NCBI GenBank assembly: GCA_021775795.1 | Contig: JAJFHB010000078.1 | Coordinates: forward strand, 1 to 5,492 | Reading direction: 5' to 3' | Length of the DNA: 5,492 bases | Source: Hyphomicrobiales bacterium | Lineage (GTDB): Bacteria; Pseudomonadota; Alphaproteobacteria; Rhizobiales; JAJFHB01 | Shown: in pieces, positions 1 through 5,492 of the stretch | Numbering within the stretch: position 1 is the stretch's first letter | How the letters are laid out: each line of letters begins with the position of its first letter | Notes under the pieces: generated by a model | Database searches by the model: none | Told to the model about the DNA's origin: nothing | The model's input: the letters and a program-made list of their open reading frames with translations, nothing else | Translations under genes and position numbers: made by a program

Positions 1-45
1 CATACCGTATGCCCGGCAGGGAAGACACACTCCAACACCGATAGC

Positions 46-50
46 AGGAA
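46..50 (+). promoter_or_regulatory. Ribosome binding site of the crotonase gene
   Basis: AGGAA lies eight bases before the ATG at 59. It supports that start codon, and no in-frame ATG, GTG or TTG is present between base 1 and the ATG. Confidence 0.7.
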
Positions 51-58
51 AGAGACAA

Positions 59-874
59 ATGACAGTCTGGATTGAAAAGTCCGGCAGCGTCTGGACGGTA
101 ATCCACTCAAGGCCGGAAGCGCGCAACGCCATGGACGTCGAAAGTGCCGAAGCCCTCAACGCAGCCTTCCTCGAGTTTGATCAGGATGAAACGGCCAATG
201 TTGCCGTGTTCTGGGGCGAAGGCGGTGCCTTTTGTGCTGGCTGGGACCTGAAACTTGCATCATCGCTGCAGGGGAATGACCCATTGGGAGACCTTGATTT
301 TCCGGAAGACGGCGGCGCCCGCGGAAATGGCAGTGACATTCCTCGCGGTCCCATGGGCCCGAGCAGGCTCGAACTCGGCAAACCTGTGATAGCAGCCGTT
401 GCCGGACCGGCTGTTGCGGGCGGCATGGAACTTGCCATGTGGGCAGACTTTCGCGTCATGGAGAAAAGTGCCTACATGGGTGTCTATTGCAGGCGTTGGG
501 GCATCCCGTTGATTGATGGCGGCACTGTACGGCTGCCTCGGCTGGTCGGTCAGGGCCGGGCCCTGGAAATCATCCTGACCGGCCGCAGGGTTGCGGCAGA
601 AGAATGTGCACAGATCGGTTTGTGCGAATATATCGTCGCTGATGGCCATGCCCGCGATAAGGCCGAAGAACTTGCCCATGAAATTGCCCGGTTTCCACAA
701 TCATGCGCACGGGCAGACCGCCGCTCGGCTATCCATCAACATGGCCTCCCGGTCCGCGACGCCCTCATTCAGGAGTGGAAGCACGGCAAGCCTGAAATCG
801 CCGGGGGCGGCATTGAAGGCGCTGCGCGCTTCAGCAATGGTGCGGGTCGTCACGGAGATTTCAGCAAGATATAG
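59..874 (+). CDS. Enoyl-CoA hydratase/isomerase (crotonase) family protein
   Basis: This complete 271-residue protein has the usual length of a single-domain crotonase, a cytosolic family acting on acyl-CoA thioesters. The first oxyanion-hole motif is GGAFCAGWDL (residues 55-64). The second is GPAVAGGMELAMWADFRV (about 115-132), with G121 as the likely oxyanion glycine and E124 matching the first catalytic glutamate of rat mitochondrial enoyl-CoA hydratase (E144). The segment CRRWGIPLIDGGTVRLPRLVG (from residue 144) and a C-terminal GAARFSNGAGRHG tail are typical of one crotonase subfamily. The position matching the second catalytic glutamate (E164 in rat) is C144, so textbook hydration is doubtful. 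D153 lies nearby and could contribute. Residues 65-107 form a longer Gly/Pro-rich loop before LGKPVIAAV. The ATG is preceded by AGGAA at 46-50, eight bases away, and no in-frame start lies further upstream in the window. Family membership is secure; substrate and reaction are unknown. Confidence 0.93.
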   Translation: MTVWIEKSGSVWTVIHSRPEARNAMDVESAEALNAAFLEFDQDETANVAVFWGEGGAFCAGWDLKLASSLQGNDPLGDLDFPEDGGARGNGSDIPRGPMGPSRLELGKPVIAAVAGPAVAGGMELAMWADFRVMEKSAYMGVYCRRWGIPLIDGGTVRLPRLVGQGRALEIILTGRRVAAEECAQIGLCEYIVADGHARDKAEELAHEIARFPQSCARADRRSAIHQHGLPVRDALIQEWKHGKPEIAGGGIEGAARFSNGAGRHGDFSKI

Positions 875-1078
875 AAATGCGCCACAGCCGGGGGCAAGGT
901 CGGGAAATCCAAGACACCACCTTGACGTCGTTCGATCAGCAGGCGATGCAGTGTCCGGAGCTGCCGCTGATGGTGGCTTTCTAGACTGCCGGAAAATCGA
1001 TCCGAAACGTGGCCGTTCTGTTCTGCCGTCCCCTTCAACCTGAAAGGGCAGAATGGAGCCGAGTGTGAGAAACAGAAC
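875..1078. other. Intergenic gap between crotonase and kinase-lyase genes
   Basis: This 204-base stretch holds no convincing gene; the short open frames crossing it resemble no protein family. A TTGACG hexamer at 922-927 matches five of six bases of a -35 box, but the best-spaced -10 (GATGCA at 945-950) is poor, so a promoter here is only a possibility. A short inverted repeat, CAAGGT at 895-900 and ACCTTG at 919-924, has no following T-run and is not a recognisable terminator. A larger inverted repeat at 1015-1059 is listed separately. The size of the gap suggests that the downstream gene may have its own promoter, although co-transcription with the crotonase gene cannot be excluded. Confidence 0.5.
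1015..1059 (+). repeat. Inverted repeat / possible mRNA leader stem before the kinase-lyase gene
   Basis: TTCTGCC (1021-1027) and GGCAGAA (1047-1053) are perfect 7-base inverted arms with a 19-base spacer. In RNA the pairing extends outward through 1015-1020 with 1054-1059 (three Watson-Crick and three G-U pairs), giving a potential 13-pair stem that ends 19 bases before the ATG. An alternative inner hairpin pairs CCCTT (1031-1035) with AAGGG (1044-1048) and competes for some of the same bases. No T-run follows on the plus strand, so it does not look like an intrinsic terminator. It could be an operator or a leader structure; no known riboswitch class is recognised. Confidence 0.45.
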
Positions 1079-3463
1079 ATGATCTCAGCAACGCAACGCG
1101 CTGGTGTCCACCCGCCTGACTTTTCCCTCGAAGACGCAGAAAGAATTGCGGAGCAGCAATTTGGCGTAACGGGAAAGGCTGCAGCCCTGTGGGGCGAGCG
1201 CGATCAGAACTTCAGTATATCGGGTGCCAACGGCAGCGGGCATGTTCTGAAAATTTCCGGCCGGGCGGAAGACATCGATGTACTGGATTTTCAGGTCGCA
1301 GCACTCACGCATCTGGCAAACCACACGCCACATCTGCCTGTTGCCCGCCTTGTGCCGGCAATCAGTGGGCACACATTGACACAAACGACAAGTCCGGAAG
1401 GCACGCCGCACATCGTCCACATGATCAGCCTGCTTCCTGGCATAACAATGGCTGAGGCGGCAATCAGCCCAAAATCCCTGAGCGCTGCTGGATATCTGGC
1501 AGGACAGGCAACGCAGGCACTGCGCGGCTTCTTCCACAAGGCTGCCGGCCACACTATTGCCTGGGACCTGCGCCATATCGGCGACTTCGCATCTTCTGTC
1601 GCAGGTATCCCTGACGCGCGGCTGCGTGCCGCCGCTGAAGATTTCATTCCGCAATTCTGCACCGGCAGCCTGAGCAAACTGTCTGACCTGCGCGCCCAGA
1701 TTATTCACCACGACGTCAATCCGGCCAATGTTCTGGTCGATGCTGATAATCATGACCAGATCTCCGGCCTGTTGGATTTCGGTGACATGATCCACGGGCC
1801 CATTGCACAGGATGCCGCCGTGGCGGCAATCGAAACGGGACCGTTTGGAAACGATTTTGCCAGCGACATCGCCACTCTGATTGCCGGCTATGATGCAGCC
1901 TTTCAGCTCGAAGAAGCAGAGGTCGACATTCTTTATGAGCTGATGGTGGCACGTTCCGTATTGGGTTTGCTGATCGGTGTCCGGCGCGATGAAAGCGGCA
2001 TCTACGCAGATGGAAAACTTGAATACATCGAGCAATACACGCCCATTCTGGATGATCTTCTGACCATCGGGCGTGACCCTCTGCAAACCGCCATTCGTGA
2101 CGCCTGCCGTCTGCCCGCTTATTGTCCGCCCCACCCCCTGCCTGCCGGCACGAGGCTGGATGTAACAGAAGATCTGGTCCGCCGCCGTCACGCCGTGTTG
2201 GGTACGGCGTTGCCGCTGTCCTACGATACGCCGGTCCACACCGTACGCGGTGAAGGCGTCTGGCTTTATGATGTGGACGGCAGAAAATTTCTCGATTGCT
2301 ACAATAATGTGCCGCATGTCGGCCACTGTCATCCACATGTGGTCAGGGCCCTGTCCCGCCAATCAGCCGCACTCAACACCAACACCCGATACATCTATGA
2401 CAACATCATTGAGTATGCCGAGCGGCTAAGTGCATTGATGCCCGGGGATCTGAACGCCTGTCTGTTCGTGAACTCGGGAAGCGAAGCCAACGATCTTGCA
2501 CTGCGCATGGCAAGAAACTGTACAGGTCATGAGGGCGCACTCATTTTGGACGGCGCTTATCACGGCATCACATCTGAAATTTATGCTCTGTCGCCATCGA
2601 ATGACTGGTGGACGGGAACCGCTGCAGACAACTCCCACGCATCGAAAACACGAACAGATATCGAGTTACTGCAAAGCCCGGATACCGTACGGGGGCCCTA
2701 TGGTCGTGATGACCCTTCAGCGGCTGAGAAATATGCCTCAGACACAGACCGCGCACTTGCAGCGCTGGAGCTGGCCGGACATAAGCCCGCAGCCTTCATG
2801 GTGGACTCGGCCTTTGCCACAAACGGCATTCTTGATGTGCCCGACGGATATCTTGAAGGCGTCACCTCTCGCGTACGCGCAGCAGGCGGCATGATCATCG
2901 GCGATGAGGTCCAATATGGATTTGGCCGCAGCGGTGAAAATCTCTGGGGCTTTCAGAACCATGGCGTCGTGCCGGATTTCGTGACGCTCGGCAAACCCAT
3001 CGGCAACGGCCTGGCTCTCGGCGTCGTTGTCACAACGCCAGACATTCTCGAACAGTTCACCGGCGGCACAGAATTTTTCTCAACCTTCGGCGGCAATCCG
3101 GTGGCCTGTGCCGCCGGCCTTGCCGTTCTTGATGTCATTGAGCGGGAAAACCTCCTGCAAAATGCCCACGACACCGGCGCTTATCTGATCAATGGACTGC
3201 GCCGCGCAGCCCGCGGCTCCAGCACGATCGGCGATGTGCGCGGACAGGGTCTGTTCATCGGCGTCGACGTTGTCGGGGATATTGAAACCATGACGCCGGA
3301 CAGCACGGAATGTTCGCGCATCAAGAACCATCTGCGCGACAATAGCGTTCTGGTCGGCAGTGAAGGTATCGGTGGCAACATCCTCAAGATCCGTCCGCCC
3401 ATGGTGTTCACCAACGACCACGCAGACATTTTGATCGAGGCCTTCAGCGCCGCAATTGCTTAG
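1079..3463 (+). CDS. Fused APH-family kinase and class III PLP-dependent phospho-lyase/aminotransferase
   Basis: This is a complete 794-residue two-domain cytosolic enzyme. Residues about 15-330 form an aminoglycoside-phosphotransferase-fold kinase. It shows RDQNFSI and the ATP-binding K58 in HVLKIS, the catalytic loop H210-x-D212-x4-N217, and the metal-binding DFGD at 233-236. After a short linker, residues about 368-794 form a class III aminotransferase fold. Its landmarks are NSGSEAND (465-472), YHG (494-496), DEVQ (609-612, D609 contacting the PLP ring), K639 in GKPIGNG as the Schiff-base lysine, and TFGGNP (669-674). Its style resembles ethanolamine-phosphate and phosphohydroxylysine phospho-lyases. 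Bacterial fusions of these two families are known, some with an extra domain between them; here the linker is too short for one. The inferred role is phosphorylation of a hydroxylated amino compound followed by elimination of phosphate and ammonia. The substrate is undetermined. The ATG is the first start codon after an in-frame stop at 968-970; its ribosome binding site is weak (GAGA at 1067-1070). Confidence 0.93.
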   Translation: MISATQRAGVHPPDFSLEDAERIAEQQFGVTGKAAALWGERDQNFSISGANGSGHVLKISGRAEDIDVLDFQVAALTHLANHTPHLPVARLVPAISGHTLTQTTSPEGTPHIVHMISLLPGITMAEAAISPKSLSAAGYLAGQATQALRGFFHKAAGHTIAWDLRHIGDFASSVAGIPDARLRAAAEDFIPQFCTGSLSKLSDLRAQIIHHDVNPANVLVDADNHDQISGLLDFGDMIHGPIAQDAAVAAIETGPFGNDFASDIATLIAGYDAAFQLEEAEVDILYELMVARSVLGLLIGVRRDESGIYADGKLEYIEQYTPILDDLLTIGRDPLQTAIRDACRLPAYCPPHPLPAGTRLDVTEDLVRRRHAVLGTALPLSYDTPVHTVRGEGVWLYDVDGRKFLDCYNNVPHVGHCHPHVVRALSRQSAALNTNTRYIYDNIIEYAERLSALMPGDLNACLFVNSGSEANDLALRMARNCTGHEGALILDGAYHGITSEIYALSPSNDWWTGTAADNSHASKTRTDIELLQSPDTVRGPYGRDDPSAAEKYASDTDRALAALELAGHKPAAFMVDSAFATNGILDVPDGYLEGVTSRVRAAGGMIIGDEVQYGFGRSGENLWGFQNHGVVPDFVTLGKPIGNGLALGVVVTTPDILEQFTGGTEFFSTFGGNPVACAAGLAVLDVIERENLLQNAHDTGAYLINGLRRAARGSSTIGDVRGQGLFIGVDVVGDIETMTPDSTECSRIKNHLRDNSVLVGSEGIGGNILKIRPPMVFTNDHADILIEAFSAAIA

Positions 3464-3566
3464 GCGAAAAACACAATGCGAACGCTGCCGCCAAAGGCCT
3501 CCAGGTCAGGCAGGGCATCCGCCGATGACGCGGCCCAGCATACTTACCGCTCTCTTTTGTCAACAC
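3464..3566. other. Convergent intergenic region without a clear terminator
   Basis: This 103-base gap separates the 3' ends of the kinase-lyase and LysR genes. The only pairings I find are short: CTGCC (3485-3489) with GGCAG (3509-3513) across a 19-base loop, GCCT (3497-3500) with AGGC (3508-3511), and GCCG (3521-3524) with CGGC (3531-3534). They partly exclude one another. A T-rich patch at 3551-3559 is too far from them to make a standard intrinsic terminator. Termination may be Rho-dependent; the sequence does not decide this. Confidence 0.4.
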
Positions 3567-4487
3567 TCAAACCATGCCGTTGTTTTTGGCTGACCCACCG
3601 GCAACGTTTGCCGCTTCCTGCAACGCCCAGTCCCAGAAGGTCGTGATGTTCGTGCGATTTCGTGCCGCTGACGGGTGCACCAGATAGTAGGCACCTTCCA
3701 GTTCAACCGAACGCCCAAACAGAGGGATCAGAAGGCCCTGAGAAATTTCGTCTTCGAGTAAAGCCTCAGCGCCGAGTGCCACGCCCTGTCCCTCGATTGC
3801 GGCCTGATGCACGACATTGGGATCGTTCATGGTAACGCCGGATCCAAGGCTCACATCACCGGCGCCCACTGCGGCAAGCCAGGCGCGCCAGAGCTTGTGG
3901 TCGCTTTCATGCAGCAATGTGTGATCTTTCAGATGTTGAATTTCACCAAGCGCCGGCCCGTCCCTCAGCAGTGCCGGGCTGCAAACGGCAATGATCCGGC
4001 TGGGGACCAGCAACTCACACTCCAGGCCGGGCCAGTCACCATGGCCCCAGGCAACCGCCATGTCGATGTCCATGCGATTGAAATCGATCTCTTCGTTGCT
4101 GAGCTGCAGATGCATTGCCACGTTCGGAAACCGGGCTGAGAAACGGCCGATACGCCGGGTCAGCCAGCGCGCCGCAAAGTAGGATGTAAGACCGACACGC
4201 AACGGCAGCTTTCCGCCACCGGCGCGGATCTCACTCACTGTTTCCTCCACCTTGTCAAAGGTCTCCCGCAGCACCGATTGCAGACGCTCGCCCGCATCGG
4301 TCAACCGCAGCTGCCGGGTCAGCCGCAGGAACAGCCGGATGCCAAGATCCTGCTCCAGCGCCTTGACCTGATGGGAAACTGCGGACTGGGTCACAAACAA
4401 CTCTTCAGCGGCAAGCGTAAAGCTCAGGTGACGGGCGGCTGCCTCGAAGGCGCGCAATGAAACTGGGGAGGGAAGATTACGGCTCAT
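3567..4487 (-). CDS. LysR-family transcriptional regulator, GcvA-like
   Basis: This complete 306-residue protein has the normal length for the LysR family of DNA-binding regulators, usually tetramers that respond to a small-molecule effector. Residues about 4-63 form the winged helix-turn-helix: SLRAFEAAARHLSFTLAAEE, then FVTQSAVSHQVKALEQDLG as the turn and recognition helix, then the wing ending LTDAGERL. A linker helix leads to the effector-binding domain at about 90-295, which begins LRVGLTSYFAARWLTRRIGRF and includes IDMAVAWGHGDWPGLECELL. Both phrases are characteristic of the GcvA-like branch. The effector cannot be read from sequence; GcvA itself controls glycine cleavage in enteric bacteria, but this branch covers many functions. 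The start is supported by AAGG (complement of 4494-4497), six bases away. The gene is divergent from the membrane fusion protein and convergent with the kinase-lyase. An inverted repeat over its start codon suggests possible autoregulation. Confidence 0.95.
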   Translation of the reverse strand: MSRNLPSPVSLRAFEAAARHLSFTLAAEELFVTQSAVSHQVKALEQDLGIRLFLRLTRQLRLTDAGERLQSVLRETFDKVEETVSEIRAGGGKLPLRVGLTSYFAARWLTRRIGRFSARFPNVAMHLQLSNEEIDFNRMDIDMAVAWGHGDWPGLECELLVPSRIIAVCSPALLRDGPALGEIQHLKDHTLLHESDHKLWRAWLAAVGAGDVSLGSGVTMNDPNVVHQAAIEGQGVALGAEALLEDEISQGLLIPLFGRSVELEGAYYLVHPSAARNRTNITTFWDWALQEAANVAGGSAKNNGMV

Positions 4488-4520
4488 GGATTACCTTATA
4501 CATGAATGAAAATAATCCAT
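4486..4520. promoter_or_regulatory. Inverted repeat over the LysR start codon, candidate operator
   Basis: ATGGATTA (4486-4493) and TAATCCAT (4513-4520) are perfect 8-base inverted arms separated by 19 bases. An imperfect palindrome, ATACATGAAT (4498-4507), sits almost exactly at the centre. One arm covers two bases of the LysR start codon and abuts its ribosome binding site, which falls in the spacer. Dyads with a long spacer in a divergent intergenic region suit a LysR-type regulator binding its own control region. The same bases in LysR mRNA could fold so that the start codon is paired. Function is inferred. Confidence 0.45.
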
Positions 4521-4612
4521 CACCTGAGATTTTATCGCTTGTAGCAGGAGATTGCGTAGTGAGAAGCTGAAGTTTCGGCGATTTCCGGCATGGGCCGACA
4601 TGAACCTGTTTC

Positions 4613-4647
4613 GACCATAAACCGCACTAAAGACCATCGAAATGGTC
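4613..4647. promoter_or_regulatory. Palindrome plus extra half-site, candidate operator of the membrane fusion protein gene
   Basis: GACCAT (4632-4637), CGAA, ATGGTC (4642-4647) form a perfect 6-base inverted repeat with a 4-base spacer. A third copy of the half-site, GACCAT, is at 4613-4618, exactly 19 bases upstream in direct orientation. The palindrome ends six bases before the ribosome binding site, a position where a bound repressor would block expression. It could equally be a small hairpin in the mRNA leader. The binding protein is unknown; the neighbouring LysR, or a TetR- or MarR-type repressor elsewhere, are candidates. Confidence 0.4.
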
Positions 4648-4653
4648 CATGCG

Positions 4654-4658
4654 AGGAG
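4654..4658 (+). promoter_or_regulatory. Ribosome binding site of the membrane fusion protein gene
   Basis: AGGAG lies six bases before the ATG at 4665. It decides that start over the internal in-frame ATG at 4686 (codon 8), and the extra residues give the expected positively charged N-terminus ahead of the membrane anchor. Confidence 0.8.
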
Positions 4659-4664
4659 CCTTTG

Positions 4665-5492
4665 ATGTCAATCCGTTTGCGCAAAATGCGTAGGCTTTTG
4701 CTGCTCTACGGCCTTCCGTTGTTAGCGGTAGCCGCAGGCCTGTACGCCTATGGCCTGGGAGGCCGTTACGTTTCGACTGACAATGCTTATGTGCGGGCCG
4801 ACATTGTTGCCATCAGCTCCGAAATAGATGGCCGGGTCACATCGGTGTTTGTTGACGACAACGAGTTTGTCGAAGCAGATCAGCTGCTGTTTGAAATCGA
4901 TGCAGAACCATACAGGCTCGCCCTTGCTGCCGCAGAAGCTGAATTGTCAATCGTCGTCCAACAGGTTGCCTCACACCGCGCCCGCTACCAGCAACATGAA
5001 GCCGACATTCGCATTGCCAACGAGCGCGTTCGTTATCTGGCGCAGGAGTTTGAGCGTCGCCGGACACTGGCGGAAGAAGGGCATGGTACGCAGGCCCTGA
5101 TGGATGAGGCGGAACATGATCTGGAAACCGCACGTCAGACCGTAAGCTCGCTCGAGCAAAGCCTGCTTATGGTCATTGCGGATCTGGGCGGAAGCCACGA
5201 TCTGCCGGTCGAACAGCACCCCAATTATGTGCGTGCGCTGGTGACACGGGACCAGGCTGCGCTCGACGTTGCGCGCGCCCAGGTGAAGGCACCGGCTGCC
5301 GGCCACCTCGGCAACATTACTCTCGAAGTTGGAGAACAGGTGGAAGCCGGCGACACGGTTTTTCCCCTGATCACATCCGCTGAACCCTGGATTGAGGCAA
5401 ACCTGAAGGAAGTGCACCTCACCAATGTTGCCATCGGACAACACGCAACTGTTGAGATAGACGGCTACCCGGGGCAGATCTGGCGCGCCACA
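4665..5492 (+). CDS. EmrA/HlyD-family membrane fusion protein (3' end beyond window)
   Basis: The reading frame is open from the ATG to the window edge: 276 codons with no stop. EmrA-type proteins usually run to roughly 350-400 residues, so the C-terminus is missing. This is the periplasmic adaptor of a tripartite efflux pump, linking an inner-membrane transporter to an outer-membrane channel. Residues 4-10 are basic, and about 11-31 form one membrane anchor, leaving the rest in the periplasm. VSTDNAYVRADIVAISSEID (36-55) is the family hallmark and opens the first half-lipoyl domain (to about 83). Residues about 84-200 are rich in Ala, Glu, Gln and Arg, as in the alpha-helical hairpin. VKAPAAGHLG (from 207) through about 235 is the second half-lipoyl piece, and WIEANLKEVHL (from 242) starts the beta-barrel. 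A partner transporter, often MFS-type (EmrB), is expected downstream but not visible. The substrate is unknown. Confidence 0.93.
   Translation, partial: MSIRLRKMRRLLLLYGLPLLAVAAGLYAYGLGGRYVSTDNAYVRADIVAISSEIDGRVTSVFVDDNEFVEADQLLFEIDAEPYRLALAAAEAELSIVVQQVASHRARYQQHEADIRIANERVRYLAQEFERRRTLAEEGHGTQALMDEAEHDLETARQTVSSLEQSLLMVIADLGGSHDLPVEQHPNYVRALVTRDQAALDVARAQVKAPAAGHLGNITLEVGEQVEAGDTVFPLITSAEPWIEANLKEVHLTNVAIGQHATVEIDGYPGQIWRAT

Larger units (their letters stand above)
4488..4664. promoter_or_regulatory. Divergent control region between LysR and membrane fusion protein genes
   Basis: These 177 bases must hold the promoters of both divergent genes. For LysR, the minus strand offers TAAAAT (complement of 4529-4534), a five-of-six -10 match, but without a good -35 at normal spacing. 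For the membrane fusion protein, CATAAA (4616-4621) with CCGACA (4595-4600) is a weak pair with only 15 bases between. Neither is assigned with confidence. Two inverted repeats, listed separately, lie near the two ends of the region, one by each gene. Confidence 0.5.

Noticed and set aside
1..44. Possible 3' end of an upstream gene, with a frame open from the left edge to a TAG at 42-44.
   Set aside because: Only 13 codons are visible and they match no known protein end, so it cannot be told from chance.
895..924. CAAGGT/ACCTTG inverted repeat after the crotonase gene as a terminator.
   Set aside because: The arms are only six bases with an 18-base loop, and no T-run follows.
591..1043. A 150-codon plus-strand frame running out of the crotonase gene into the gap.
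   Set aside because: It overlaps the crotonase in another frame, its translation looks like out-of-frame coding DNA, and the crotonase C-terminus is itself intact. I therefore see no frameshift or broken second gene.
1716..2336. A 206-codon minus-strand frame inside the kinase-lyase gene.
   Set aside because: The translation is Arg/His-rich low-information sequence without any family motif, fully antisense to real coding sequence.
1085..2362. A 425-codon open frame on the minus strand opposite the first half of the kinase-lyase gene.
   Set aside because: It lies fully antisense to a gene with clear domain motifs. Its translation is rich in Cys, Gln and Arg with no recognisable domain, as expected from a complementary-strand shadow.
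3485..3559. Bidirectional intrinsic terminator between the convergent genes.
   Set aside because: Only short, mutually exclusive 4-5 base stems are present, and the T-rich patch is not next to any of them.
4971..5444. A 157-codon minus-strand frame opposite the membrane fusion protein.
   Set aside because: The plus-strand frame gives an unmistakable EmrA/HlyD protein with a good ribosome binding site, while the minus-strand product matches nothing.

Overview
The window looks like ordinary chromosomal DNA of a moderately GC-rich proteobacterium, most likely an alphaproteobacterium. That placement rests on the protein styles (a CRRWG/DGGTVRLPR-type crotonase, a GcvA-like LysR regulator, an EmrA/HlyD-type membrane fusion protein) and on codon use. 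It is an inference, not a database result. I see no rRNA, tRNA, CRISPR array, insertion sequence or phage gene.

Layout. A complete crotonase-superfamily gene (59-874, +) is followed, after a 204-base gap, by a large complete gene (1079-3463, +). This second gene encodes a two-domain protein: an aminoglycoside-phosphotransferase-fold kinase fused to a class III, PLP-dependent aminotransferase-fold enzyme of the phospho-lyase type. A complete GcvA-like LysR regulator (3567-4487, -) converges on it across 103 bases with no clear terminator. A 177-base divergent intergenic region (4488-4664) then leads into an EmrA/HlyD-type membrane fusion protein (from 4665, +). That gene is cut by the window end after 276 codons.

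How the genes may work together. The fusion protein carries two consecutive steps in one chain: phosphorylation of a hydroxyl group on an amino compound, then PLP-dependent elimination of phosphate and ammonia to leave an aldehyde. Vertebrates do the same with separate hydroxylysine kinase and phospho-lyase proteins, and bacterial fusions of the two families are known. The crotonase could act elsewhere in a catabolic route, but nothing in the sequence ties it to the same substrate. The LysR gene is divergent from the membrane fusion protein and convergent with the fusion gene, so the efflux gene is the more natural regulatory target.

The most interesting material beyond the genes is a set of inverted repeats in the gaps. 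One pair of 8-base arms covers the LysR start codon. One 6-base perfect palindrome with an extra half-site lies just upstream of the membrane fusion protein's ribosome binding site. One potential 13-pair RNA stem lies just upstream of the kinase-lyase start.
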